A stretch of DNA of 64,000 nucleotides from Crambe crambe. Taxonomy: Eukaryota; Porifera; Demospongiae; Poecilosclerida; Crambeidae. Shown in pieces: positions 1 through 11,534 of this stretch. The notes beneath the pieces are model-generated. The model saw nothing but the letters and a program-made list of their open reading frames with translations. It was not told where the DNA came from and ran no database searches. The stretch covers positions 1,873,488 to 1,937,487 of the forward strand of contig OZ004585.1 in the NCBI GenBank assembly GCA_963924555.1, written 5' to 3'. Positions within the stretch are counted from its first letter, which is position 1. Every line of letters begins with the position of its first letter. The position numbers and the translations under genes are program-made.

Positions 1-220
1 TTATCTACAGGCTTGCCTATTACAATTGCCATCATATTCACTGGGAAGTCCATACTCTACAAGAAAGTGTACTACATGATAGCAATATAAACAGTTAAGC
101 ATTCCTTTGATAAAAAGTAGCTACACATTCTGCAGTAGGTGAGGAAAATTGCTGAGCTAATTACCTGTGATTCGATTACGATAAAAGATGTCTCATATTG
201 TTATTCCTACATAAGAATCT

Positions 221-320
221 TTCCTCTTCTTCTCTTCATTTTATATAGTGAGTGCTCATTACATGTGCCTTTGAAGAAAATTTTGCACTTCCAGCTGCTC
301 ACCTGTAGCTAAAATCATGG
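221..320 (+). pseudogene. Fragment of secreted Cys-rich protein gene, copy A
   Basis: About 100 bases match the signal-peptide region of the gene at 40570 (TGAGTGCTCATTA, then GTGCCT, then AAATTTTGCACTTCC, then CTGTAGCTAAAAT). Small indels break the reading frame and nothing of the rest of the gene follows. It is a non-coding relic. Confidence 0.7.
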
Positions 321-573
321 GCACTCTTATTTATAGAAGGATCAATTTGAACTTTATCACTGTATTCACCACAGCTTGCAATTAGCAGAGCTAGTTTACA
401 TGACAACCAAAATTACAATCACTAATAAAGGTACATAATGCAGCTCAAAATATTAGTAACAAAACTAATGAAATCACAAAAGTTTGGTAGCTAACTAATA
501 GGGTCATCCTTGCAAAGTACGTATGTATATATACACTCTACTATAAAAAAGTTCTAACTCTAGCTCTCTATAG

Positions 574-768
574 CTAGTTAGTTTTCCTGGAAGCTCCAAA
601 CATCTTGAATCTGCTCTTCTTCTTTCCCTTATCCTTGTCCTTCTCGGGAGTCTTGGTTTCTTCTAGTGGAGGGGGAGCAGTTGAAGGGACAGGTGGATGT
701 GCTTGCTGAGATGTGGGTGGAGCAGGTGGGTGTGGCTCTAGTTCAATCATTCATAACTCGGGTGGTTT
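574..768 (-). pseudogene. Extra copy of spectrin last exon (unit A)
   Basis: Retains the acceptor and KPPEL, then a TGA stop where the working copy has AGA (Arg), followed by [16 protein letters not shown] and a Lys-rich end ([11 protein letters not shown]). It cannot extend the spectrin frame if spliced at that acceptor. The body is otherwise well kept, so the copy is young or converted. Confidence 0.8.
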
Positions 769-1398
769 CTGAAAAGATATAATTAGTTATGAGACATTCA
801 GAATAATGATTGCTTCCCTGCAATGACAGCTTTCAGCTTACTGTAGTATTCAGGATAATGCCCTTCATACATTTTCCTAATAGAAATAGTACATGCATCA
901 CAATGCCATTCCTGTTACTTTGATTCTGAGCTGTGAGCAAAGCAATGTTTCTTATGCTTCCTCTATAGATACTTGCTGTAGACTTTTAGCTTTATTAGAA
1001 CCTCTGCACCTTCTCAACCTGTAAATAATCCCCCTTTGAGGTAACTCAGGTGAAAAATGCTGACTACTCCACAGGCATCCTAAATGCATTTCCAAGAACT
1101 CTAGCCAAACCACAGTAATGACTAGAGTAGTGCTAGTCCCTAGTCCGTGACAATTAGCTACTGTACGATGGGTTAATAGCCATTTCTTTTTTACTTAGTG
1201 ACATGAAAAGTCTCAACATCACGTGAAGCCTTATGAACCTAGCTACGTAGCTAATAGTTCTGAGAGTTGGTTTATGTGTTGGTTTAGCTTAAGGGTGCTC
1301 TTGCAATGCCTACACATAATAATAAATATAATTATTATAATGGATAATGTTTCCTGTAGGGATCATGAAATCAAAGTATATGCGTGTGATGATTGCAT

Positions 1399-2575
1399 TT
1401 AAGTGAATCTCAGCCAAGTTTCCCAAGGTATGTCATCAGATGATATTCTGAAATAGAGATAATTATCCTTCAGGTACTGTGTGTTGTTCACAGGATCATG
1501 AGAGAGCTCAGAGTCGTGAATAAATGGTTTAAATTCTATTTCACCATTTTCATTGAATTCCATCATCTTCGAATAGTGTTTTTTATCTTCCAACTGATTC
1601 AGCAAGTCAACTCGGATACGTCGATAATTAGCTTGTACATACAATCGAACTACTTGTACATGTATACATTCATTACCACTCTCTTCATTACGATATATCT
1701 TTAAACTGGCATATTGTAACTCGTAAGATCTAGAATGCTGGTAAAAATAGGAATACCTTACTACGTCTATTTGGTGTGCCTTATTCAGTTTACAAAGTGC
1801 CAGATGGAGGTGCACCTTGTCATCCTGCTCATGTGCTTCCATGGCTTCCTTCTCTTTTCTCTTCAGTCCCACTTCACATCCAAGGTTCTTGTACTTGCAC
1901 GATATCACAGTGTACTCACACTCATTAAGATGCTTTTTAATATCAGCACGCTCCATCGTTACAGTGCATTCAGTATTGGGACAAGGAAGGACTTTCTTTT
2001 CACACTCGTTGTCATGAGCACCTGTTATGTTAGCATAAGTATCCTTCTTTCCACATAACTTGCATTCATAATCTCTGTTCATACACTCTTCCAAATGTTT
2101 CTCCAAGTCTTTCCTTATCACTGATAAAATAGAGCTGTCTTTCTTACACTTTTTGGGGCAGGGTACTGGAGTGAAGTCACAAGTTGCCACATGTTCATCT
2201 AGGGCTCCAATGGTTCCTTCCCATTCACAACTTTTATAAGCATTATCACATTTTATGTTGAGAGGCAGAGCATAAATTTCCCGTTTACCTATTATTAATA
2301 AGAAAAGAGCAGGCTGACAGATCAGACTAATGACATTATGTGATTGACTTACTCTTGGTGTCTTTAAGGTACAATGGTTGCTTCATCCTGCAATTGGGAC
2401 ATGGTTTACTCTTTCCATGTTTATCTAAGCAATTTAGACAGAATAGCCTGCCACACTCTCCATGCTGCCATGGGTCTCTAGCCATTCCTAAGCAGATTAA
2501 ACACTTGAGACTGTCGTCTTCCTCAGATTGGAATGTGTAGTTGTAGCCAGAAGTAGAGGTGGACTGAGAAGCCAT
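1399..2575 (-). CDS. RING/TRAF-type zinc-finger protein with reduced MATH region, copy A
   Basis: Exon 1 2353-2575 (ATG at 2575) and exon 2 1399-2288, phase 1, 370 aa. Residues 1-75 carry a RING-like finger (CLICLGMARDPWQHGECGRL, then FCLNCL and CPNC). Residues about 80-210 hold TRAF-type Cys/His fingers, ending in CKYKNLGCEVGLKRKE and HEQDDKVHLH. The C-terminus keeps only the second half of a MATH/TRAF-C fold (RVDLLNQLEDKKH, then NTQYLKDNYLYFRI). TRAF proteins link receptors to NF-kB/JNK signalling and ubiquitination; that role is inferred here. The RING lacks the canonical His (CGRLFC, not CGHxFC). The intron is only 64 nt. Confidence 0.85.
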
Positions 2576-3110
2576 GCCTATAATGTAGTTGTTTGCAAAT
2601 TTCAATTCAGGGCCTCAATTTTATACGAAAATCAAGTGGCAGGAATGAACATGCACCAGCCCAGATGGAAGCATGTTTGAACAAGCTGAGGTGCAAACCA
2701 TACATGCTGACTCCAGCAAATTCAACCACAATGCAAAACTATTAGCTAGCTACCACAATTTTTTCTTTGACCAAGAGCATCCACCTCCCTCCGAAATATT
2801 TCAAAATCAGCATCAGCATTTGATAATTACTTCCCTTTATCTCCAGAAATCTGACAACATAGTTATTGTGGTCTCGCAAAATATTCCTATTAAGCCCAAG
2901 AAGGCTCTCAAATCCTTCTTCGTCTTGGGAACAGCAAAGTTTTGGACTGCCGAAATATTTCCTTCTTCTTTCCTTCTTCTGGTCGTATATTCAATTCCAA
3001 TTCCAAAGTCTATTGTGAGCATAATAATTATTAGAGTTGATAGGCTCTGGTCTTCTTTAAGTAAGTGGCAGGCACACAAAGAGCTTAAACACTTGCAATT
3101 CACTTAGATT

Positions 3111-3400
3111 ATCTACAGGCTTGCCTATTGCAATTGCCATCATATTCACTGGGAAGTCCATACTCTACAAGAAAGTGTACTACATGATAGCAATATAAAC
3201 AGTTATACATTCCTTTGGTAAAAAGTAACTACACATTCTGCAGTAGGTGAGGAAAATTGCTGAGCTAAAACTTGTGATTCCATTGTTATTCCTACATAAG
3301 AATTCTTCTCTTCATTTTATATAGTGAGTGCTCATTACATGTGCCTTTGAAGAAAATTCTGCACTTTCAGCTGCTCACCTGTAGCTAAAAACATGTTCTA
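3111..3400. repeat. Array unit B (truncated)
   Basis: This begins like unit A, nearly base for base, and includes the secreted-gene fragment. Similarity is lost at about 3400, where unrelated A/T-rich sequence and the methyltransferase pseudogene take over. It has no spectrin tail copy and no TRAF copy. Confidence 0.75.
3296..3392 (+). pseudogene. Fragment of secreted Cys-rich protein gene, copy B
   Basis: Same relic as at 221-320, in the truncated unit B: TGAGTGCTCATTACATGTGC, then GAAGAAAATTCTGCAC. The frame is broken. Confidence 0.68.
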
Positions 3401-3582
3401 TTTTATTCTGGGAATTTCTATTTCACATTTTAGCCTCTGAAAAATATGCTGCAATTAGCATCAAAATCCTTTAACTTTTTTACAATTTAAAAAGGTAGAA
3501 TTCAAAGAATTTCACTTTTTTTGCATTTTTAAAAAATTTGAATTTTAATTTTTCTAATTTCAATAAGTGGTGGTTCCTTCCT

Positions 3583-5945
3583 CTACAGTGGCTTCACAGG
3601 TAGTGGTTTTGTTTTTCCAACTCTTATCTTGGCATTAACGAACTTAATGCTGTCTTTTTCCAGTTTCTTGCGACATTTGCAGCTGCAATTAGAGTTGTAC
3701 CTGTGTGATAATAATTCATATACAATCAGGTATGGATCTGAAAATTCAAACCCCTTATCTATACTTGTCAAGAGCTAGAGAGAGGGGTCTGAAATTTCAG
3801 GTCCATGATTCTCATCATTAAAATCAAAATGTTCACACAATAAATTTCACTTAAAAATTGCATTACAATCAGTAGAACAACTGAATCTGACACATTTTGT
3901 ATTTTACTTGACATACATGTGATTTAATTAATTGCATGAACTTTAAATGTGTATTTTGCGAGTTAGTTTGATTTTAACTTGTATAGCTACCCTTTACAAA
4001 TGGGATTTGATCAGGTAGCTACAGCTTATCTCTAAAAAATCTGCTTAAAGTGCAGGAGGTCCAAGATCAGGTATAGCTATTTACCAGTTCCTCCCAGACC
4101 ATCAAGGACTCCCCAGGTGAAGAATAGAGAGTAATAAGTTCCTCCATTAAAAGAACTGGCTTTTGTTTAGGGTGTACTGGTTTACCAGTAGCATCATCAA
4201 TAAAGTACGAGTCAGTTTGAAAACTGAAATGGTTAGAACAATTTCATCAAGATTTGAAGTAATTCTTCCTAAAAAAAAAATTGTAGCTAGTACAATATAG
4301 CAATCAGAGCAATCTCAAATAGTACCTTTTTTCTTTCCATCTAATCCACATATGGCAATTTGTACTGAATCTGCATTCGTGAAATTAATAGGACTGTGTT
4401 AGTGACTTCAAATCAAATAGTGAAATTCTGTAGAGAAACACTGTAGCTAATTGAGTGCTCTAATTATGACACTTAATTTCTTGTTCTCTGATTGAGGCCA
4501 TGCCTGCAAAAAAGAAAAAAAATGCTAAGTTATCAATGAAGGCTGTACAGGATATATTGCCTGAAGTCTAAGGGCAAAGGCACTGGTCATTCCTTGGAAA
4601 TGCTCAAATTTGATACTAGGTTGCTTCTCTATAGTGCAACCCATGCACAACCAGTATAGCTACACACACTTCATTAGAGCCCCCACACACCCAATAATTA
4701 TAATTATGCAAACCCATGCAGTAACCACAAAATGCCAACCTGGCTAAGAGAAAGTTAATCAACCTCTCCATGGCCTGCATGCTTGCAAACCCAATAACCA
4801 CATGCCAACAGAAGGTTAACCTCTCTGCATGAGAAAAGGGCAGGATCAAGCAAGAGAGGTCAACCTCAGTAATCTACATAGATCTTGCCACCTATCCCAA
4901 TTTAGCTATAGCTATGCATGCATGCTGTAATAAGCAAACATGCATTAGTTCCATGAATGTCAAAATGGACAGTTGAAATTTTCCTGCCCAGTAATAACTT
5001 GATGCAGCACATCTACTTCTTGAATGGCTCAAGCTTTTCTGTTGTTGTAAAACTTGGAAACTTTTCCCTTGCTTGTTCCCATCCATCAATATTAATGACT
5101 TTCATAAAACTATTTTGAATTTTATTAGCTTGAGCAACAGCTTCTTTTATGGTAATTATGTTATGGCTTAGTTCTTGAAATAGTCTCTAAATTACATCAA
5201 TTTCAAGGCCTCTACATGATTTGATTCTGGAGAAGCATTAATGCCCTTTTTTGACCTTGGTACAGTTTGATCTTTTAATGAACCTTCAGAGTACATCTTT
5301 GTAAAATGTAAAAAAGAAGCCAATGGTAATGTGGCTAGGAAATATCATTCTGCCATCCATTTGGTACACCTGTACATAGAAATAATTGAGCCTCTTTAAT
5401 TGAATGCACGTGGGGGAACAATTCACAATTATCACAGATGCCAGCTAAAGTTTAATATTAACACTATATATTATACCAAAACAGCCAAAATAGATGCACA
5501 AGCCTTCTTCCATCCTTGTGGCTTCTCCACTGTTGGTTCACCTTCAAATAGTACATTTCCCATTTCATACAATAACTTTCTACACTGTACAATCTAATAA
5601 AGTATAAGACAAGATTACTGATCAAGGAATGGTGTATTATCATGCATGTGCAAATCTTATCTTAAGCTTCAGATTTAACCTAAGGGCCAGCTTTCCATTG
5701 CAAGTTCAAAATTAGCCTTAGACTGTTGGCTTGGTGGGCAATTATCCTTGTGGTAATTATTGGTGCTGAGTATGCTATTATTCATGCACTTTGTAGCACA
5801 TTATCTATAATTATCCCAATCCCAAGTTGTCATTTCATGACAGTATGCAGCTGCTCTGTTATGCTTGGATGCCAACCTTCTTGCAAGTTCATTCTTCATA
5901 GGTTTGTAAACAGCACACAATCGATGAGTATATTGACGATTTTGC
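3583..5945 (-). pseudogene. Degenerate gene with bacterial-type DNA methyltransferase (N6/N4, beta-class) C-terminus
   Basis: Minus-strand exon remnants run from about 5945 to 3583. They are about 5770-5945 (LASKHNRAAAYCHEM), 5477-5597 (LLYEMGNVLFEGEP), 5017-about 5200 (WEQAREKFPSFTTTEKLEPF), 4332-4370 (CHMWIRWKEK), 4085-4223 and 3583-3700. Exon 4085-4223 has HPKQKPVLLMEELITLYSSP, then PGES and, one frame over, LDGLGGTG. Exon 3583-3700 begins TTLIAAANVARNW and, again after a frame change, EKDSIKFVNAKIRV. This order (QKPV..L, SPG, LDxxGGTG, TTLIAA, RNW, E) is the C-terminal signature of beta-class DNA amino-methyltransferases (Pfam N6_N4_Mtase). Good splice sites remain (TTTCAG acceptor, GTAAAT donor). 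At least two frameshifts and some stops show that it is dead. Stretches between the remnants look non-coding. Confidence 0.72.
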
Positions 5946-6195
5946 CGTAAATAGGGCTTTTCATTTAGTAGTTCCTGTAGAAATCCATCAAGCTTGCCTA
6001 TTGTATTAATTTATCAAGGGAAGTCCATGCTCTAAACGTGTACTACGTGACAGCAATATAGCTAAACAGTTATAAACAAGGAACGTTCCTTTGGTAAAAA
6101 GTAGCTACACATTCTGCAGTACGTGAGGAAAATTGCTGAGCTAAAACCTGTGATTCAGCTATGATAAAACACATTGTTATTCCTACATAAGAACC

Positions 6196-6290
6196 TTCTC
6201 TTCATTTTATATAGTGTGTGCTCATTACATGTGCCTTTGAAGAAAATTCTGCACTTCCAGCTGCTCAGCTGTAGCTAAAATCATGGGCAC
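6196..6290 (+). pseudogene. Fragment of secreted Cys-rich protein gene, copy C
   Basis: Same relic in unit C, with GTGTGTGCTCATTACATGTG and GAAAATTCTGCACTTCCAGC. No open continuation. Confidence 0.68.
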
Positions 6291-6545
6291 TCTTATTTAC
6301 AGAAGGATCAATCTGAACTTTATCACTGTTTTCACCACACTGAACTTGCAAGAGCTAGTTTACACGACAACCAAAATTACAATCACTAATAAAGGTACGT
6401 AATGTAGCAGTAGCCAGCTCAAAAATATTAGTAACAAAACTAATTAAATCACAGAGTTTGGTAGCTCACTAATAGGGTCATCCTTGCAAAGTATGTATGT
6501 ATGTATACACTGTACTATAAAAGAGTTCTAACTCTAGCTCTCTAG

Positions 6546-6758
6546 CTAGTTTTTCCTGGAAGCTCCAAACATCTTGAATCTGCTCTTCTTCTTTCCCTCA
6601 TCTTTGTCCTTCTTGGGAGCCTTGATTTCTTCCAATTGAGGGGGAGCAGACTCAGCAGTTGAAGGGACAGGTGGATGTGCTTGCTGAGATGTGGGTGGAG
6701 CAGGTGGGTATGGCTCCGGTTCGATCATGGTGGTTTTAAAGTTGATATCATGAAACAT
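6546..6758 (-). pseudogene. Extra copy of spectrin last exon (unit C)
   Basis: Encodes [20 protein letters not shown], an extra AESAPP insertion, then a Lys-rich end and [10 protein letters not shown]. The acceptor and KPPEL lead are lost: the sequence upstream of the Met is rearranged. The open body hints at recent duplication or conversion from the functional exon. Confidence 0.78.
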
Positions 6759-7233
6759 TTAGAATAAAGGTGGTTTCCCTGCAATGACAGGCTACATTAT
6801 GGCCATTTCTTTTATACTTAGCTAGTGGTTATTAGTGGACAGTCGATTATGCATAGCTACAGAAAAAATCCACCTACGTATATATAGCTTTATCATGGCA
6901 GTCTGGTCTCTCAGTCATACTAAATGAGAGCCAGATACCAAGTCTGAATGCTAGATGTCTGCTCACTCAAAGTCATATTAGTCCATCAATTCATGAGTTG
7001 ATATAGCTAGCTACTGGAAGCTATCTAACCAAATGATCACTATCCCAGGGAGAGATCATGATTATGTAGGAGGGGATGCTCTATTTTTGAGAATTGACCT
7101 AATATAGACTAGACTGTTTAGGCAAATATCTGTCTTGGGAGGAACACAATAAGTCACTCCACAGGTCAGAGTGGAGAAGGAGTTCATGTGATGTGATGAT
7201 TGCATTTAAGGTCAATGTTGTTGGGCTATTTAT

Positions 7234-8394
7234 TTATTGTCTACAATGAACTGCATGCAGCCAAGTTTTCCAAGATATGTCATCAGATGATATTCTGAAA
7301 TAGAGATAACAATCCTTCAGGTACTGTGTGTTATTCACAGGATCATGAGAGAGCTCAGAGTAGTGAATAAATGGTTTAAATTCTATTTTACCGTTTTCAT
7401 TGAATTCCATCGTCTTTGAATCGTGTTTTTTATCTTCCAACTGATTCAGCAAGTCAACTCGGATGCTTCGGACTATCTTCCTCCATGAATCAAATAACCA
7501 AACTTGTACATGTATACCATTACGAAATATCTGTAACCTGCCATATTTTAAATCGTAAAATCTAGAAGAATACCGGTAATTGTACGTTATTATGTCTAAT
7601 TGTTTTGCCTTATCACTCAGCTTACTAAGTGCAAGATGGAGGTGCACCTTGTCATCCTGCTCATGTGTTTCTATGGCTTCTTTCTCTTTTCTCTTCAGTC
7701 CCACTTTCACATCCAAGGTTCTTGTACTTGCACAATATCACAGTGTGCTCACACTCATTAAGATGTTGTTTAATCTCAGCACGCTCCATCATTACAGTGC
7801 ATTCAGTATTGGGACAAGGAAGGACTTTCTTTTCGCACTCGTTGTCATGAACACATGTTAGCATAAGTATCCTTCTTTCCACATAACTTGCATTCATAAT
7901 CTCTGTTCATACACTCCTCCAAATGTTTCTCCAAGTCTTTCCTTAACACTGATAAAACAGAGCTGTCTTTCTTACACTTTTTGGGGCAGGGTACTGGAGT
8001 GAAGTCACAAGCGGCCACATGTTCATCTAGATTTCCTATGGTTCCTTCCCATTCACAACTATCACATTTTATGTTGAGAGGCAGAGCATGAATTTCCCTT
8101 TTACCTAGTGAGCAATAGAGATTAAGAAATTATAGAGCAGGCTGATAGCTCAGTATTTGGGATTCACTTACTCTTTGTATCTTTAAAATACTATGGCTCC
8201 TCCATCCTGCAATTGGGACATGGCTCACTCTTTCCATGTTTATCTAAGCAATTTCGACAGAATAGCCTGCCACACTCCCCATGCTGCCATGGGTCTCTAG
8301 CTATTCCTAAGCAGATTAAACACTTGAGACTGTCGTCTTCCTCAGATTGGAACGTGTAGTTGTAGCCAGAAGTAGAGGTGGACTGAGAAGCCAT
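7234..8394 (-). pseudogene. RING/TRAF-type protein pseudogene, copy C
   Basis: Same two-exon plan as copy A. Exon 1 (8394 down to about 8172) has an in-frame TAG just after CPNCRMEEP. Exon 2 (about 8104 down to 7234) has a 5-base deletion in the ANITGAHDNE region and a one-base insertion before GLKRKEKEA, so three frames are needed to read it. The C-terminal part (MDVKVGLKRKEKEAIETHEQ to the stop at 7234) is open but not connected to the rest. The donor (GTAAGT) is kept. Confidence 0.86.
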
Positions 8395-9075
8395 GCCTAG
8401 CTACGTATAATGTAGTACAGCTATGATGACTCTCAATTTTATACGAAAATCAAGTGGCAGGAATGAACATGCACCAGCCCAGAAGGAAGCATGTTTGAAC
8501 AAGCTGAGGTGCAAACCATACATGCTGATTACTCACATATTTAACTCCACAAAGGCGTATCTGTGCAAGTGAATAGTTATTGTGGCCTGGTGAAATATTC
8601 CCACCTCAGGTAATAAATCATGATATTCAATTCCAAAGCCATTCATTGTGAGCATAATAGAGCTGATAGGCTCTAATTCATCTGCGCTTCTTTAATTAAG
8701 TGGCGCACACAAAGAAAATGCTGTAGAACTGATAGGTTCTAATTCTCTAATAATTCATCTGTGGCAGGCACAAAAAGAACTTAAACACCTACGTACAGTC
8801 CACTTAGATTAGCTATCAACTATGATAAAATGCTGTAGAGATCAATCAAGCTTGCCTATTGCAATTAATCATGTACTATTAGTTTGTCAAGGGAAATCCA
8901 CACCTACTCTAAAAGTGAAAATGTGTACTACATAAGCTATCTAAGGTCTCTGTAAACAGTTAAGGAGCATTCCTTTGGTACAAAGTACGCATTCTACAGT
9001 GCATGAGGCCTGTGATTCAGCTACAATATATAAAAGATGTCTCAGATTATTATTCTTACATACGTAAGATTAATC

Positions 9076-9177
9076 TTTCCTCTTCTTCTTTTCATTCTAT
9101 TGAGTGCTCATTATGTGCCTGTGAAAAAAATTCTGCACTTTTAGCTGCTGTCTCTCCAGCTGTAGCTAAAATCATGC
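9076..9177 (+). pseudogene. Fragment of secreted Cys-rich protein gene, copy D
   Basis: The copy closest to the intact gene at 40570: it keeps GAGTGCTCATTATGTGCCTG, then AAATTCTGCACTTTTAGCTG and CTCTCCAGCTGTAGCTAAAA. Compared with the intact gene it lacks two bases in the signal-peptide region and has a TAG soon after. Confidence 0.74.
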
Positions 9178-9537
9178 ATTTTCTCTGGTCACCATTCTGG
9201 GGATCGCCTGTGACTACGCAGGAAAGCAGTATGAGGGATACAGCTACACAATTACATACAGAAGGATCAATTACAACTTTATCGCTGTATTCACCACATA
9301 GCTAATCAACCCCATCAGCTGTTGGAATTTACACAACAATAAACCCACTAAAATTAATGAATGTAATATAGTAGTAATTTAAAGTTAAACTCAAAATAGT
9401 AAGTAACAAAACCAATTATTGCTAACCAACCAATCACAAAAGTTTGGTAGCTAACTAATAGGGTCATCCTTGCAAAGTACGTACGTATGTATACACTGTA
9501 CTATAAAAAAGTTCTAACTCTAGCTCTCTAGCTAGTT

Positions 9538-9681
9538 TTACCTGGAAGCTCCAAACATATTGAATCTGCTCTTCTTCTTTCTTGTCCTTCTTGGGAGCCT
9601 TGGTTTCTTCCAGTGGAGGGGGAGCAGTTGAAGGGACAGGTTGGTTGGCTCAGGTTCAATCATTCATAACTCAGGTGGTTT
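9538..9681 (-). pseudogene. Extra copy of spectrin last exon (unit D, decayed)
   Basis: Shortened by internal deletions in the Pro-rich and Lys-rich parts. It carries the same TGA after KPPEL as unit A and ends early after FNMFGASR. The shared TGA in units A and D suggests they descend from one already broken copy. Confidence 0.78.
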
Positions 9682-10704
9682 CTGAGACATTCAGAATAAT
9701 GGTTGCTTCCCTGCAATGACAGCTTTCAGCTTACTGTAGTATTCAGGATAATGCTACATTAACCTGGTGATCTGTTCTTTAACACATAGTACATTTTCCT
9801 AATAGAAATAGTACTTAAATTAAATCACAATGCCAGTCCTGTTACTTTGATTCTGAGCAAAGCAATGTTTCTTATGCTTCCTCTATAGATACTTGCTATA
9901 GACTTTTAGCTTTATTAGAACCTCTGCACCTTCTGAACTTGTTTCTTTTCCTCCCCCTTTGAGGTCACTCAGGTGAAAAATGCTGACTACTCTACAGGCA
10001 TCCTATAATGCATTTCCAAAAAAAAGATGTGTTGAACTCTAGCCAAACCACAGTAGTACTTTTTGATATGAAAGTTCATGTCAAGTTTCCAACTCAAGGG
10101 TTTAAGGGTTTATCATTTTCTGCTTTCCTTTGAGCTTTCATTGGATTAATCTTCTCCACTTTCTTATCAATTTTGGCATCAAAATCATCAATTTCTCCCT
10201 GTATTTTTTGCATGAGTTCCTCTTCATGAGTTGATATCATATAGCTGTGGCTAATGGAAGCTATCCTATCTACCCAAAAATGATCACACATGTGGGCTGG
10301 TGCTCTCTAAAGCTGATTACCATCCCAGGGAGAGGGGCAAGATAATAAACTATTAGCTAGTTCATGTCACTAAGTAAAAAAGAAATGGCTACTAATGATG
10401 GTAATTTATGGCTTTGAATGAGCAGACATCTAGCATTGTGGCGAAATTAATTTTGACAGATTTGGTGTATAATAGGACTGGCTCACATTCGCTATGACGG
10501 AGAGACCAGACTGCCATGATTTTAGTTTGGATTTTGTTTCTGCTCTCTTATGTAGTGTGATTATGTTGGGGAGATGATGCTCTAGTTCTGAGAGTTGGTT
10601 TATCAAGTGTCAGCTAGACCGATGAGGCAAATATCTAGCTGTCTTGGGAGAGGCACAATAAGTCACTCCACAGATCAGAGTAGAGAAGTGTTTACAAATA
10701 CTCT

Positions 10705-10885
10705 TGGGGGAACTGATCAAGCTTGGGACATTTCTGTTTCAAAGGTCATAACTTTTGAACTCTCCATATTCAAATTTTTATATTGGGGAATTTTTTGTGG
10801 GATAAAATTTTTGTGTATTAAAATTTCATGATTCTGAAAAGAAAAAAATTCACACTTCTTTTGCAAAACCATGAAAATTTTATCC
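10705..10885. repeat. A/T-rich foldback repeat, copy in unit D
   Basis: GGGATAAAATTTTTGTGTAT and the later ATGAAAATTTTATCCC face each other. A close copy lies at about 16570-16700 beside the functional tail exon, again preceded by GAACTGAT(C/T)AAGCTTGGGA. It is a short interspersed repeat duplicated with the array. Confidence 0.6.
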
Positions 10886-10940
10886 CCTGAAATTTTACAA
10901 CTTTGTAGCTATGTATTGAATGAATGAATGGTATTCTTAC

Positions 10941-11083
10941 ACTCTCATCATCTGGGAGAGATGATAGTGAGGGAGGGGCTGGGGGAGGGATGGAGTGGTG
11001 GTGGGTCTCTGAAGGAGGCTTGTCAAACATCCCCTTCATCTTGGCCAAGCTGTTACTAGTTCCCAGAAACAGAGGGAGGACCC
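10941..11083 (-). pseudogene. Copy of spectrin tail exon ([13 protein letters not shown])
   Basis: Near-copy of exon 16750-16901. The residues [20 protein letters not shown] and [10 protein letters not shown] are kept with the donor (GTAAGA). The acceptor is changed (ATTAG to ATTGG) and about nine bases between VSGN and SN are missing. No partner copy of the 20-codon exon 16395-16454 is seen in unit D. Confidence 0.78.
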
Positions 11084-11204
11084 AATTAATAAATCAATAC
11101 GTAAATAAAATACAACAACGATAACAGTACATGGCAAGTTTCAAGAAAAGCAGCAAATTGCCCATTGGTCTAAGCAATATTATAATACTGCATGTTCTTG
11201 TAGA

Positions 11205-11370
11205 AGTTGAGGGTTTCAAGTGTAGATAAAAGCAGTATTTCTTTCATTAGAAAGAGGACATATGTAGCAAAAGAAGGGATGCTGCAGTGAAAGAACGAAT
11301 CAGACGAAGGTGGTAGAAAGGCAGCCATGAAGTCCTGGAAGAACCACTACACCGTTCTCATCGGGCTAGC
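11205..11370 (+). pseudogene. Inverted fragment of spectrin PH exon with its intron flank
   Basis: On the plus strand this matches the reverse complement of about 17880-18045. It has intron sequence (GTAGAAGTTGAGGGTTTCAA), the acceptor region (TTTCTTTCATTAG) and coding sequence down to SWKNHYTVLIG, where it stops abruptly. It carries point changes (GATGCTGCAG for GATGCTCCAG) and no donor. Its orientation is opposite to every other spectrin copy in the array. Confidence 0.82.
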
Positions 11371-11534
11371 ATACATCACAATGTTAAACAACAGTCATTT
11401 GCATTTTCATTACATAATAACTAGTCATTATTAAAATTAAAGCTAGCACAATACTCAATAGTTAATCGAATTACAAGCAAAGATAATAGCTAGAGAGGCA
11501 TATTAAAATAATTATTTGAACATGTTTTACTATC

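Larger units (their letters stand above)
1..3110. repeat. Array unit A (complete)
   Basis: The first of five diverged tandem units. It runs from a shared opening (GCTTGCCTATT ... GGGAAGTCC) through the secreted-gene fragment (about 221-320), the spectrin tail copy (574-768) and a spacer to the TRAF-like gene (1399-2575) and its 5' flank. The same opening recurs at about 3111, 5985, 8848 and 14132. The window may start inside the array. Bases 769-1398 hold no gene that I can see. Confidence 0.8.
5976..8840. repeat. Array unit C
   Basis: A unit with secreted-gene fragment (about 6196-6290), spectrin tail copy (6546-6758), partly inverted spacer (about 6890-7065) and TRAF-like pseudogene (7234-8394). 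Bases 8395-8840 resemble the 5' flank of the TRAF copies in units A and D, and no gene is seen there. Confidence 0.78.

Noticed and set aside
1498-2058. Plus-strand ORFs over the TRAF-like genes (and similar ones at 7580, 12800 and on the minus strand at 51969-56166)
   Set aside because: Antisense shadows of the zinc-finger exons, repeated in each paralogue.
9003-9305. 100-codon plus-strand ORF in unit D
   Set aside because: It runs through the broken secreted-gene fragment in a different frame and does not preserve the signal peptide or the family motifs.
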